Shown: positions 1 to 7,942 of the stretch, piece by piece | Position numbering within the stretch: the first letter of the stretch is position 1 | How the letters are laid out: each line of letters begins with the position of its first letter | Source of the DNA: an uncultured Terrimonas sp. | GTDB lineage: Bacteria > Bacteroidota > Bacteroidia > Chitinophagales > Chitinophagaceae | Reading direction: 5' to 3' | DNA length: 17,017 nt | NCBI GenBank assembly: GCA_946886925.1 | Contig: CAMPJQ010000007.1 | Span: 1 to 17,017, forward strand | Notes under the pieces: model-generated | The model's database searches: none | The model's input: the letters and a program-made list of their open reading frames with translations, nothing else | Told to the model about the DNA's origin: nothing | Position numbers and translations under genes: made by a program

Positions 1-161
1 GGTAAAGTTGGCATAAATAACTGCTTTTAGTTGTTAGATAATAGAAAAAATTATACGTGATTTTCTTTCTCCAGTTTTAGCTTTATTCATTAAAAATACT
101 TCCATATGTTGCTATGTTTTATTTTTAATGGTTATGATCTGATTAAACTGCGCTTTAAAAT

Positions 162-2060
162 CTATATCAACTTTTGAAATTTCTCCAGATGGGTAGCCAG
201 CTCAATTTTCAATTTGTCATATTCTTCCTGCGTGGTTTTGAAATCTTTGTTTATTTCTTCAAACTTATTCAGAACCAGGGCCAACTTCACGGCTCTCGCG
301 GCGTTTATCTTGCCATACCCGAACCAATTGGAGTGTAGACCTTTTTCTGTTTCAACATATCTCCCCTCACTCCGGACAACTTCCGGATCTTCATCGCCTA
401 TTTTATCCGCGGTTATTTCCATGATATGCTTGACCATGCGGGCTGTTAAATTTTTATTGGCTGATAGAATGAGCGCCGCCAGCCCGGCAACAAGAGGAGT
501 CGAACTTGAAGTGCCGGCAAATTTATTCGTATATATTCTTTCAATATTCCCTTTGGTAGCAGTAGTAAATATCCCTTCCCCTTCTAATGTATCAAAACCA
601 TTTTCTGGCAAAAAATTACCGCTTGGGGCGCATACGCTGATCTCTTTTCCATAATTACTATAGGCAGCTTTTGTATTTAAACTGGTTGAGGCCGCTACTG
701 CAATTACATCAGGATGAGATGCATATGGATTTTTGATGCGCCTCCCTCCTCCTACCTCTTGTTTATCGCCTTGTGAATCAAAAAAAGACAAAGGAAATTC
801 CAGTTTTTCATTCACAGGTACATTGTAATTACCCGCCGCAAAACAAATAATGCATCCTTTTTTTGCCGGACCACCGGATTCCGCTAATTTTTTTAATGTT
901 GCGGATAATCTTGAATTCGCCCTGTCAAAAACAGGTTCTACCGACCAACTGCAAGAAATTATATTTGCTTTTTCTCCTACTTTTTCAAAATAATCTGCCA
1001 GTATATCATCTTCGGCACTATCCGGAACCCTAACCGGAAGAAATGTACAGTTATAAGCTATTCCTACAACACCGCTATTATTTTTTTCGGCAACAGCTAT
1101 CCCCGCGCATTTTGTACCATGGTCCCCAAATCCCATATCGCTTAACGGTTGTGGAAAGGGTTCATCCGGCGTAACGAAATCAAATTTGTTGAATCCATTC
1201 AATAACCTATTGTTCAAATCCGGATGTGTAACAAAGAAATTTTGGTCCATTATGGCTACGGTAATATCTTTATCACCCCCGCCCTTCAGTATTTTCCATG
1301 CTTCTATGGCATTTACATCTGCATCTTTTATCATTTTACCATTTTCATCCCTTGATTCAAGATGCCACTGTTTATCAAAAAATTTATCCCTGGGGATAAA
1401 CAAGTCGTTTTCCTGTTCGGGACCGCATGCATTTATCCTGTATATTAAGCTGGGCTCTGCTGTTTCAACAATACTTTCTAATGCAATCTTATTCGCCACT
1501 TTAACCGGATTTTCTCCGCTATCCAAAGTAACTTCCACTACTATCATATTATTAGATAGTTTATCTCCGGGTATTTTCAACTTATAAGCTTTGCACAATT
1601 CGTTTCTCTCATTGATTGAAGAGGTGTTTACGAATCCGATCATGATCCTGTTAGAGAGGTAGTAAACCGTGTGTTCGTCTCCTGCCGGATTATAAGCATG
1701 ATGCGCTATTATGCTATCTTTTCTTATCTGATCCATAGCCTCATCCATAACTGAAATAGTATTCGGGCGCTTGTATACTACTTTATAAACAGACCCCGAC
1801 ACTTCCTTTACATCAATTTCATTACCTGTATAAATTGTTTTACCCGATGGCTTACATGTATTCTTTTCGGGAACAGTCTGTTTAAATACAATTTTTAAAA
1901 CGATGTTCAATTGTTCCTCCCTTTTGGAGGCATTTTTTTCATCAAGAAAAATGGTGAACCTATCCTCCATTTTTGTAAGGTCAATTCTCCCATTATTGAC
2001 GTCAGTAAGAAAATAACTTACCTTGATTTCAGATGCATATTCCTTTGGCATAAGAACCAT
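162..2060 (-). CDS. S8 (subtilisin-family) serine peptidase, no signal peptide
   Basis: A 632-residue serine endopeptidase of the subtilase family. The catalytic triad is visible: Asp272 (AIMDQN), His314 (GDHGTKCAG) and Ser518 (GTSSSTP), with oxyanion-hole Asn411 (FAAGN). The catalytic domain spans about 225-595. Residues 105-210 look like a subtilase propeptide (YYLSNRIMIGF, then AEPSLIYRIN before the mature part). Residues 1-100 match no family I recognise. The last 35 residues are rich in Lys/Glu/Leu with heptad-like spacing and may form a coiled coil. There is no hydrophobic N-terminal signal, so the protein is probably cytoplasmic or exported by a route not visible here; most family members are secreted, which makes this unusual. 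The start could be ATG at 2060 or ATG three codons later at 2051. The gene stands alone: the next co-directional gene ends 529 bp upstream. Family assignment is secure; substrate and role are unknown. Confidence 0.92.
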   Translation of the reverse strand: MVLMPKEYASEIKVSYFLTDVNNGRIDLTKMEDRFTIFLDEKNASKREEQLNIVLKIVFKQTVPEKNTCKPSGKTIYTGNEIDVKEVSGSVYKVVYKRPNTISVMDEAMDQIRKDSIIAHHAYNPAGDEHTVYYLSNRIMIGFVNTSSINERNELCKAYKLKIPGDKLSNNMIVVEVTLDSGENPVKVANKIALESIVETAEPSLIYRINACGPEQENDLFIPRDKFFDKQWHLESRDENGKMIKDADVNAIEAWKILKGGGDKDITVAIMDQNFFVTHPDLNNRLLNGFNKFDFVTPDEPFPQPLSDMGFGDHGTKCAGIAVAEKNNSGVVGIAYNCTFLPVRVPDSAEDDILADYFEKVGEKANIISCSWSVEPVFDRANSRLSATLKKLAESGGPAKKGCIICFAAGNYNVPVNEKLEFPLSFFDSQGDKQEVGGGRRIKNPYASHPDVIAVAASTSLNTKAAYSNYGKEISVCAPSGNFLPENGFDTLEGEGIFTTATKGNIERIYTNKFAGTSSSTPLVAGLAALILSANKNLTARMVKHIMEITADKIGDEDPEVVRSEGRYVETEKGLHSNWFGYGKINAARAVKLALVLNKFEEINKDFKTTQEEYDKLKIELATHLEKFQKLI

Positions 2061-2589
2061 TTATAGGACAATTAAAATTGATTGCTAATTCCTTAGCTAT
2101 TTTTCTGCAGTTTATCCTATTCCATAATATTGCACGGACTTGTAATAACAGCATTGATTGGTTTAATATAACTTAAGCATTTGCATAGTGTGCTGTAACG
2201 CAAAATTTCCGGTAGCAGAGGTATTTCTTTGTCGTATTGTTAGGGCAGGAGGGAAACAATACAGGCGGTTTTATGTTTCAGAGGAGAAAAATATCAGGCC
2301 AACGTTTCAACTTTTTCCAGACTAAAGCTTTTACTCTTATAAGGTACAAACAATTTGGGATAATAAAATGCTTTTTTGAGCAGGAGTGTCTTTTATTTTA
2401 GTGATTGGCACAGGCAGGCATTTATAATGCATTATCAGCGTAGCGCCGGCTCCGTGCATAAGACTATAACAGGTAGATCCAATTTATATGCAGGGCCTGA
2501 AACAACGGGCGATCAAAAACAAAAGCAAGTTTCAGGGGATACTATTTTGCTACAGGCATAAAACTTTTTATGCGATACACTTTTTTCTT
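2061..2589. other. Intergenic stretch with no supported gene
   Basis: This 529-bp stretch lies between two minus-strand genes and presumably holds the promoter of the S8 peptidase gene, but I see no TAnnTTTG box on the minus strand here. Short plus-strand ORFs at 2376-2561 and 2488-2724 have no recognisable protein features, and the second runs into the antisense of the lipoprotein gene. Small symmetric elements are present: a 12-bp palindrome ATAATGCATTAT at 2424-2435, an 8-bp inverted repeat (2496-2503 against 2529-2536) and an AT-rich hairpin at 2556-2573. None has a clear function. No tRNA or other RNA gene was recognised. Confidence 0.6.
2556..2573 (-). terminator. AT-rich hairpin downstream of the lipoprotein gene
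   Basis: GCATAAA (2556-2562) and TTTATGC (2567-2573) are perfect inverted repeats with a 4-nt loop, beginning 16 nt past the lipoprotein stop codon on the minus strand. The position suits transcript end formation for feoB and the lipoprotein gene. The stem is AT-rich and no U-tract follows on the minus strand, so a classical intrinsic terminator is not demonstrated. Confidence 0.25.
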
Positions 2590-3099
2590 TTAGTCTTCCT
2601 TTTCCTTGTAACCGGTATAACTGGTTTTGGAAAATACACCGGGAGTAGCATGACTGCCTTCCGCGAAATCGAGATTTATATAATTAATACCGGGAAGCAT
2701 GGTAAGGTTAAGCACAACAGTTGAAATATATTCAGATGCGCCAAAAGAGCCCATATCGTTGGCAAACGTAAAGGAACTGTCAATGTGCGCATATACCGTA
2801 TCCCCGGAAACCTTAAGAAACTCCAGGCGTATAGAAGGGTAAATGGAATTAATACCATTAACAATGCTTTGCGGTTCGGTAATGGTCATTGTATCTTTAT
2901 ATACTCTCGTTTTTAGCTTCTGTTCTATGTCCACCGTCCAAAAAAGCACGGTATCCGGCTGTTCCATTACTGTTTCAGGCTCCAAAATATCTGTTGAATC
3001 TGTTGTGTTGTCAATATCGGCTGGTTTATCGGGACCCGAGCAGGAGATAAAAACAATAAAGACAAAAGGCAAAAGCTTATATAATAATTTACAATTCAT
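2590..3099 (-). CDS. Small lipoprotein with GerM-like C-terminal domain
   Basis: A 169-residue predicted lipoprotein. The N-terminus is a lipoprotein signal: hydrophobic residues 9-18 end in a lipobox (FISC) with Cys20 as the lipidated residue. An acidic Thr/Asp/Glu-rich linker follows (about 24-50). Residues about 74-157 resemble the GerMN/spore-germination fold found in many non-sporulating bacteria: a predicted strand GDTVYAHIDSSF, then GSFGASEYISTVVLNLTMLPGI, then a strand and EGSHATPGVF. The domain call comes from pattern recall and is moderate; the lipoprotein call is stronger. The gene starts 35 bp after the feoB stop on the same strand and is probably co-transcribed. It could serve in envelope or metal-related functions, but nothing in the sequence shows which. 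Confidence 0.75.
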   Translation of the reverse strand: MNCKLLYKLLPFVFIVFISCSGPDKPADIDNTTDSTDILEPETVMEQPDTVLFWTVDIEQKLKTRVYKDTMTITEPQSIVNGINSIYPSIRLEFLKVSGDTVYAHIDSSFTFANDMGSFGASEYISTVVLNLTMLPGINYINLDFAEGSHATPGVFSKTSYTGYKEKED

Positions 3100-3134
3100 A
3101 CTTCAAGATACTAAATCGGGTGAAGGGAACATTA

Positions 3135-5258
3135 TTATTTTAACAAATTGTAGGCCAGGAAACTCAAAACATAGGCCAGCCCTGTCATATATACCAATTG
3201 AATGAGCGGCCATTTCCATGAACGGGTTTCTCGTTTCACGATGGCTAAAGTACTCATGCATTGCATGGCAAACACATAAAATACCATAAGCGACACACCG
3301 GCGGGAAGTGTGTAAATTTTTGCCCCGTTTGTCCATGTAGCAGCTTTCATTTTCTCTCTCAGTGTCAGGTCATTTTCATCGGCGTTGCCACCAACACTGT
3401 AAATGGTGGCCATTGTGCCTACAAATACTTCACGCGCCGCAAAAGAAGTAATAAGGGCGATGCCAATCTTCCAATCGTATCCCAATGGCTTAATAACAGG
3501 CTCAATGGTTCTGCCCAGTATGCCTACATAAGAATTTTCAAGGAGCGCTGTTCTTTTTTCTTCTTCTAAATGCTGCACATTGTTTGGCTGCTGCAAAGCC
3601 AGTTGTTCATACCGTGTTTCAACAGCCTCCATTCTTTTTGGAGGGCCGTAGGTACTCAACGCCCAAAGGATAAGGGAGATCACCAAAATTACCCTGCCAG
3701 CTTCAAATACGAAGATCTTTGCCTTTTCCACCATTATCACAAGCACGTTTTTCCAGCGCGGCGCCCGGTAAACCGGTAATTCAAGGATAAAAAAGCTTTT
3801 TTCTTTAATGCGGATAAACCATTTCATTACATACGACACCACAAGGGCCATTACAACGCCAAGCAGGTAAAGTCCTGTCATTACCAGTCCGTGCAAACTT
3901 ATAAAGCCCCAGTAATAGGTATTGGGTATAACCAGTGATATTAAAATGATATATACCGGCAGCCTGGCGCTGCAGCTCATTAAAGGAGCCACCATAATCG
4001 TAAGCAGCCGCTCCTTTTTGTTTTCAATATTGCGGGTGCTCATGATGGCTGGTACCGCACAGGCAAAACTGCTGATCATTGGCATTACGCTTTTTCCGTT
4101 AAGCCCCACTTTGCGCATAAGCTTATCCGTTAAAAAGCTGATCCTTGCCATATATCCTGTGTCTTCCAGAATGGTGATCAGTCCAAAGAGGATCATGATC
4201 TGCGGTATAAAAACAATGATTCCGCCCAACCCTGCCACCAGGCCGTTTACGATCAAATCGCCAAACCAGTTTTGCGGTAATACGCCAGCCAGCCAGTTAC
4301 TCCATTCGCCAAATATCCATTCAATGGCATTCATTGGGTATTGTGCCAGCCAAAAAATGCTTTGAAAAAGAATGGCCAGAACGGCCAGCAATATTACATA
4401 TCCCCAAAAGCGGTGCAGCAAAATGCGGTCTAACCTGTCGGTAGCCAATTGTTTTTCCCTGGGATCGGCCTCCACAACAGTTTGTTGCATAATATGGCGG
4501 ATGCGGGCATAACGCTGTGTAATTTCTTCTGCCTGTACCTTGGTATGATTAAAGCTGTGTTTTCTTTCTATCCCCTCAATTGTATCCTGCATAGGGGCAT
4601 CCAATGCAAATGACTCGTGATGGATGAGGTAATGAACTGCGGCATAATCGCTGATATGGGGAAGTATTTTTTTTATATCGTTTATTGCTCCCTGGGATAA
4701 ATCGCCCATTTCCACAAAATTCCTTGCAGGAGGTTTGTATAATTGCCGGGCGGTCTGTTCAACTGCTTTTTTAAGTTCATTAATGCCCTTATCCCGGCGT
4801 GGGTTCACAGGTACTACCGGCACGCCAAGCTCTCTTTCCAGTCCCTGCACATCTATCGTGAGCCCCTTTTTGGAAGCAATATCCATCATCGTAAGCGCTA
4901 TCACAACCGGTTTTTTCAGGTCTATAACCTGCGATGCAAAAAGCAGGTTGCGTTTTAGGTTGCTTGCGTCTACAATTAAAACATACAATTCCGGGTTTTC
5001 TGCCGAACCGGGATTCATCAGCACATTATAGGCAACCCATTCATCACTGCGTCGCGGGTATAAGCTGTAGGTACCCGGCAGATCAATAATATTGGCGGTA
5101 AGCGCACCGGAAATTTTAGATTCTCCGGACTTTTTATCCACAGTAACCCCTGGAAAATTGCCCACTTTTTGATTTAATCCCGTAAGTGCATTAAATAAAG
5201 AGCTTTTTCCGCTGTTAGGGTTTCCGAGCAATGCAATATGTAACTGTTGTTGTTTCAA
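3135..5258 (-). CDS. feoB: Ferrous iron transport protein B (FeoB)
   Basis: Inner-membrane Fe(II) importer with an N-terminal G domain, 707 residues and close to the usual length. G-motifs: G1 GNPNSGKS (12-19), G2 region NFPGVTVD (34-41), G3 DLPG (59-62) and G4 TMMD (123-126), where Thr replaces the usual Asn; N/T is tolerated at this position in GTPases. A helical spacer is followed by the FeoB membrane core from about residue 283, including the conserved cysteine motifs SFACAVPAIMSTRN (397-410) and MVAPLMSCSARLPVY (422-436) and a C-terminal half with FAAREVFVG (606-614). The start is TTG at 5258: reading upstream in frame there is no ATG or GTG before a TGA, and the P-loop begins 11 residues in. 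No FeoA or FeoC gene lies in the window. The neighbour downstream is a small lipoprotein; upstream lies a divergent M28 peptidase gene. Identity is secure. Confidence 0.97.
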   Translation of the reverse strand: MKQQQLHIALLGNPNSGKSSLFNALTGLNQKVGNFPGVTVDKKSGESKISGALTANIIDLPGTYSLYPRRSDEWVAYNVLMNPGSAENPELYVLIVDASNLKRNLLFASQVIDLKKPVVIALTMMDIASKKGLTIDVQGLERELGVPVVPVNPRRDKGINELKKAVEQTARQLYKPPARNFVEMGDLSQGAINDIKKILPHISDYAAVHYLIHHESFALDAPMQDTIEGIERKHSFNHTKVQAEEITQRYARIRHIMQQTVVEADPREKQLATDRLDRILLHRFWGYVILLAVLAILFQSIFWLAQYPMNAIEWIFGEWSNWLAGVLPQNWFGDLIVNGLVAGLGGIIVFIPQIMILFGLITILEDTGYMARISFLTDKLMRKVGLNGKSVMPMISSFACAVPAIMSTRNIENKKERLLTIMVAPLMSCSARLPVYIILISLVIPNTYYWGFISLHGLVMTGLYLLGVVMALVVSYVMKWFIRIKEKSFFILELPVYRAPRWKNVLVIMVEKAKIFVFEAGRVILVISLILWALSTYGPPKRMEAVETRYEQLALQQPNNVQHLEEEKRTALLENSYVGILGRTIEPVIKPLGYDWKIGIALITSFAAREVFVGTMATIYSVGGNADENDLTLREKMKAATWTNGAKIYTLPAGVSLMVFYVFAMQCMSTLAIVKRETRSWKWPLIQLVYMTGLAYVLSFLAYNLLK

Positions 5259-5278
5259 TACTGGTTTTTGGGAATTTG

Positions 5279-5286
5279 CAAAAATA
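5279..5286 (-). promoter_or_regulatory. Candidate -7 box of feoB
   Basis: On the minus strand this reads TATTTTTG, a full match to the Bacteroidota -7 consensus TAnnTTTG. It lies 20 bp before the TTG start of feoB and so would give a short leader. I could not see a well-placed TTTG -33 element. In an AT-rich genome the match can occur by chance. Confidence 0.45.
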
Positions 5287-5390
5287 CGTGCAAATCAAAT
5301 TGATATAGTTACGAAATCGGTAAAGGAGTGGTAAAATGTATAAATATGGCATGAAAAATGAACATATACAGAATTTAAAATCACTAATCA

Positions 5391-5398
5391 TAACTTTG
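5391..5398 (+). promoter_or_regulatory. Candidate -7 box of the M28 peptidase gene
   Basis: TAACTTTG matches the Bacteroidota -7 consensus TAnnTTTG. Transcription would begin about 5-7 nt downstream, near 5403-5405, which is at the first possible ATG (5404). That spacing favours translation from the second ATG at 5428, in front of a clean signal peptide. No convincing -33 element was seen. Confidence 0.45.
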
Positions 5399-5427
5399 CC
5401 GCTATGGCTACACAACTTTTTCCCGCA

Positions 5428-7083
5428 ATGAAAAGAATACTGTTTATCGTCCTGTTTTCTTCACAATGTGCTTTCGTTTTTTCACAAAGGCTAAGAAAGT
5501 CAGACCGGGTGATTGTTGAAAACCTTAAAACCACTATTCATTTTCTTGCAGATGATAAGCTGGAGGGAAGACGGGCTGGTACCGCTGGTGAAAAGAGTGC
5601 ATCTGAATTTATTATCAGTCAGTATAAAGCCGCAAACCTTACGCCAAAAGGTGACAAGGACACCTACCTGCAATCCTTTGAGATAAAGGATGGGAAACAG
5701 ATCAATAAAGCAACACTGTTTACAGTAAACGGCAAGGAACTTAATGTGCAAAAAGATTACTTTCCGCTTGCTTTCAGTGCCAACGCCTCAGTGGCTGAAA
5801 TACCTGTAGCTACGTCATTATCCGAAAGAGGCGCGCCCTGGTTTAAAGATATTGAGGCAGTGATAGCAGAAAACCGGAAAAATCCTCATTTTGATATATA
5901 TGAATATATAAAAAAGGAAGCCGGTATAGTGGCACAAAAAGGTGCAACAGCATTGATCCTGTTTAACAGTGAGAATGGTGAGGACAACATACAGTTCAAT
6001 AAAAAGGATAAATCCGAATTGCTTGCCATACCGGTAATTTACCTCACCAAATCGGGTAAAGAAACCTATCTCGGGGATGCATCGTCTATTTATGACATAA
6101 AGCTCAAAGTAGATATTGGAGAGAGCAAACGAACAGGACATAACGTTATCGGATATATTAATAATAATGCAGCTTCTACTGTAATTATAGGCGCACATTA
6201 CGACCACCTGGGATACGGGGAGGATGGCAATTCGATGCTGCGTAATGGACAAAAGCAAATTCACAATGGGGCGGACGACAATGCCAGTGGAACGGCTGCT
6301 GTAATAGAACTGGCCAAATTGTTGTCCAAATCAAAATCAAAAAACAATAATTATCTCTTTATCGCTTTTTCGGGTGAGGAATTGGGATTGTTTGGCTCCA
6401 AATATTTTACAGAGCACCCAACTGTTGATTTGTCTTCGGTTAATTATATGATCAATATGGATATGGTAGGAAGGTTGAGTGATAGCGCTAAAATTCTTAC
6501 TGTTGGCGGCTATGGTACTTCTCCTGTATGGAGTGAAGTATTGTACGACCAAAAAAGGCTGCCTTTTTCTATTAAGATAGATTCCAGTGGCGCCGGCCCG
6601 AGCGATCACACTTCTTTTTACCGTAAAAACATCCCGGTATTGTTTTTCTTTACAGGACTGCACCAGGATTATCACAAGCCCTCCGACGATGCGGATAAGA
6701 TCAATTACGTGGGTGAGCTGCAGATCATAAAATATATTGCCGGATTGGTAAAAGATTTGAACAAGAAAGATAAACTGGCGTTTACTCCAACAAAAGAAAC
6801 GCAAATGACAACTACCGCGAAGTTTTCGGTTACGCTTGGTATCATGCCCGATTATACATACAGTGGTTCGGGAGTTAGGGTAGATGGTATAAGCGATGGA
6901 AGACCTGCTCAAAAAGCGGGTTTAAAAACAGGAGATGTGGTGATACGTTTGGGACAATACGCTGTGAATTCACTGGAAACTTATATGCAGGCTTTAAGTA
7001 AATTTAAAAATGGCGACAGCACAACCGTGAATGTAAAAAGAGGGAATGAAGACCTGAAATTTGACATTACGTTTGTGAAGTGA
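5428..7083 (+). CDS. Exported M28 family metallopeptidase with PDZ domain
   Basis: A 551-residue predicted zinc exopeptidase exported to the periplasm or beyond. I chose ATG 5428 because MKRILFIVLFSSQCAFVFSQ is a clean signal peptide; ATG 5404 would add eight residues and lies at the inferred transcription start. The order is signal peptide, N-terminal M28 part, a PA-like insertion (about 120-225), the M28 catalytic core, and a C-terminal PDZ-like domain (about 465-550, with RPAQKAGLKTGDVVIRL). All co-catalytic zinc residues are visible (numbering from 5428): His257 (GAHYDHLG), Asp284 (GADDNASG), general base Glu317 and ligand Glu318 (SGEELGL), Asp345 (NMDMVGR) and His416 (DYHKPSDD). Members of this family are usually aminopeptidases; the true substrate cannot be read from sequence. 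The gene is divergent from feoB, with 169 bp between starts, and is followed by a 111-bp gap before the next gene. Confidence 0.93.
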   Translation: MKRILFIVLFSSQCAFVFSQRLRKSDRVIVENLKTTIHFLADDKLEGRRAGTAGEKSASEFIISQYKAANLTPKGDKDTYLQSFEIKDGKQINKATLFTVNGKELNVQKDYFPLAFSANASVAEIPVATSLSERGAPWFKDIEAVIAENRKNPHFDIYEYIKKEAGIVAQKGATALILFNSENGEDNIQFNKKDKSELLAIPVIYLTKSGKETYLGDASSIYDIKLKVDIGESKRTGHNVIGYINNNAASTVIIGAHYDHLGYGEDGNSMLRNGQKQIHNGADDNASGTAAVIELAKLLSKSKSKNNNYLFIAFSGEELGLFGSKYFTEHPTVDLSSVNYMINMDMVGRLSDSAKILTVGGYGTSPVWSEVLYDQKRLPFSIKIDSSGAGPSDHTSFYRKNIPVLFFFTGLHQDYHKPSDDADKINYVGELQIIKYIAGLVKDLNKKDKLAFTPTKETQMTTTAKFSVTLGIMPDYTYSGSGVRVDGISDGRPAQKAGLKTGDVVIRLGQYAVNSLETYMQALSKFKNGDSTTVNVKRGNEDLKFDITFVK

Positions 7084-7194
7084 GGAAGGGGCTATCCGCT
7101 TTCAGATTAGTATAGCAGTGTTTTGTTCTTGTATTGCTTGTAGCTCTATGCTGATAGACGACAGTTTTCAACAAACGGGCATTTGTAATTGGTG

Positions 7195-7629
7195 ATGAAG
7201 CTAACAATAGACAATAGCGTTCTGGCAGAAGATTTTTTTTCTGACACAAAAATACTCGGTATTGTTGCGCCGGTTAAAGATTACAGGTTTTGCTGGTTGC
7301 TCAACCAGTGTCTGGGCTGCGATTTTCGCTTAAACAGTGATATTGAAATACAGCTCGCAAAGAAAAATCGTCAATACTTTTTTTCGGTATACGAGTATGG
7401 AGAAGCAGGTACCTCACTTGTTCATTATATATACAATAATCAGTTTGAAGGAGAATACCTGTTGCCCGAGTTCCGGCACCTCGACTTTTTATGGCTGCTG
7501 AAGGGCGATGATGTACACGATAATTATATGCATTACCTGAAGCAGTCTATAAAAAATATACACGGCGTACAACTGATCACTGAGCTGGAGAAAGAAAAGA
7601 TAAGGAATAAAATGCACCTGGTGTTTTAA
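7195..7629 (+). CDS. IPExxxVDY family protein
   Basis: A 144-residue protein resembling the small IPExxxVDY family of Bacteroidota, whose function is unknown. The signature appears here as LPEFRHLDF (residues about 92-100), followed by LWLLKGDD, with a variant Leu for Ile and Leu-Asp-Phe for Val-Asp-Tyr. No signal peptide or membrane segment is seen, so a cytoplasmic location is likely. The start is ATG 7195; the preceding in-frame TTG and GTG codons (7189, 7192) are less likely. The stop codon lies inside a 28-bp perfect palindrome, and a pterin dehydratase gene starts 65 bp downstream on the same strand. In other Bacteroidota I associate this family with housekeeping neighbourhoods, but this is recall rather than evidence from the window. 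Confidence 0.75.
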   Translation: MKLTIDNSVLAEDFFSDTKILGIVAPVKDYRFCWLLNQCLGCDFRLNSDIEIQLAKKNRQYFFSVYEYGEAGTSLVHYIYNNQFEGEYLLPEFRHLDFLWLLKGDDVHDNYMHYLKQSIKNIHGVQLITELEKEKIRNKMHLVF

Positions 7630-7651
7630 ATCTCAAATTTGAGATTTAAAA
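7624..7651. repeat. 28-bp perfect palindrome across a stop codon
   Basis: The left arm TTTTAAATCTCAAA (7624-7637) and right arm TTTGAGATTTAAAA (7638-7651) are exact reverse complements with no loop. The TAA stop of the IPExxxVDY gene (7627-7629) lies inside the left arm. It may act on transcript ends, or be one copy of an AT-rich dispersed intergenic repeat. The word AAATTTGAGATTT resembles the TTGGATTTGAAATT text in the linker at 8522-8668. Confidence 0.7.
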
Positions 7652-7694
7652 TTTCAAAGTGTTCATAAACGATAAACCAAAAACTTTGCAAACC

Positions 7695-7928
7695 ATGTGG
7701 AAAGAAGAAAACAACCAACTGTATAAAAAATTTGAGTTTAAAAACTTTTCTGAAGCATTTGCTTTTATGACAAGAGTGGCGCTTGAAGCTGAAAAGATGG
7801 ACCACCATCCGTTATGGACCAATGTGTACAATAAGGTTGAGATTTGGTTGAATACGCACGATGCGGGAGATGTTGTTACAGAAAAAGATCATAAGCTGGC
7901 CAAAAGGATAGATAAAATAGGAGCATAA
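7695..7928 (+). CDS. 4a-hydroxytetrahydrobiopterin dehydratase (pterin-4a-carbinolamine dehydratase)
   Basis: A 77-residue cytoplasmic enzyme that dehydrates 4a-hydroxytetrahydropterin to the quinonoid dihydropterin, recycling the pterin cofactor of aromatic amino acid hydroxylases. The signature is intact: [20 protein letters not shown] followed by [21 protein letters not shown], including the catalytic His-His-Pro and the THD motif. The length is typical for a compact bacterial member. I place the start at ATG 7695, where homologous sequence begins; an in-frame GTG at 7659 would add 12 residues and begins inside poorly conserved intergenic text. No phenylalanine hydroxylase or pterin gene is visible nearby, so its partner must be elsewhere or it has another role. 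It converges with purN, with only 14 bp between the two ORF ends. Confidence 0.9.
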   Translation: MWKEENNQLYKKFEFKNFSEAFAFMTRVALEAEKMDHHPLWTNVYNKVEIWLNTHDAGDVVTEKDHKLAKRIDKIGA

Positions 7929-7942
7929 CGAAAAAGAAAAGC

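Noticed and set aside
123..126. Possibility that FeoB is inactive because its G4 motif (residues 123-126 of the protein) reads TMMD instead of NxxD.
   Set aside because: Thr is an accepted alternative to Asn at this position in GTPases, and all other G motifs and the membrane core are intact.
1..161. Possible gene or terminator at the left window edge.
   Set aside because: No open frame with coding character and no convincing stem with a U-tract; the sequence is plain AT-rich DNA downstream of the S8 peptidase gene.
2376..2724. Two short plus-strand ORFs (2376-2561 and 2488-2724) in the gap between the S8 peptidase and the lipoprotein genes.
   Set aside because: No recognisable domain or signal. 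They overlap each other in different frames, and the second extends into antisense of a well-supported lipoprotein gene.
6337..6912. Minus-strand 191-residue ORF inside the M28 peptidase gene.
   Set aside because: It is antisense to the catalytic core, which has every zinc ligand intact; its translation has no domain pattern and is typical of a shadow frame.
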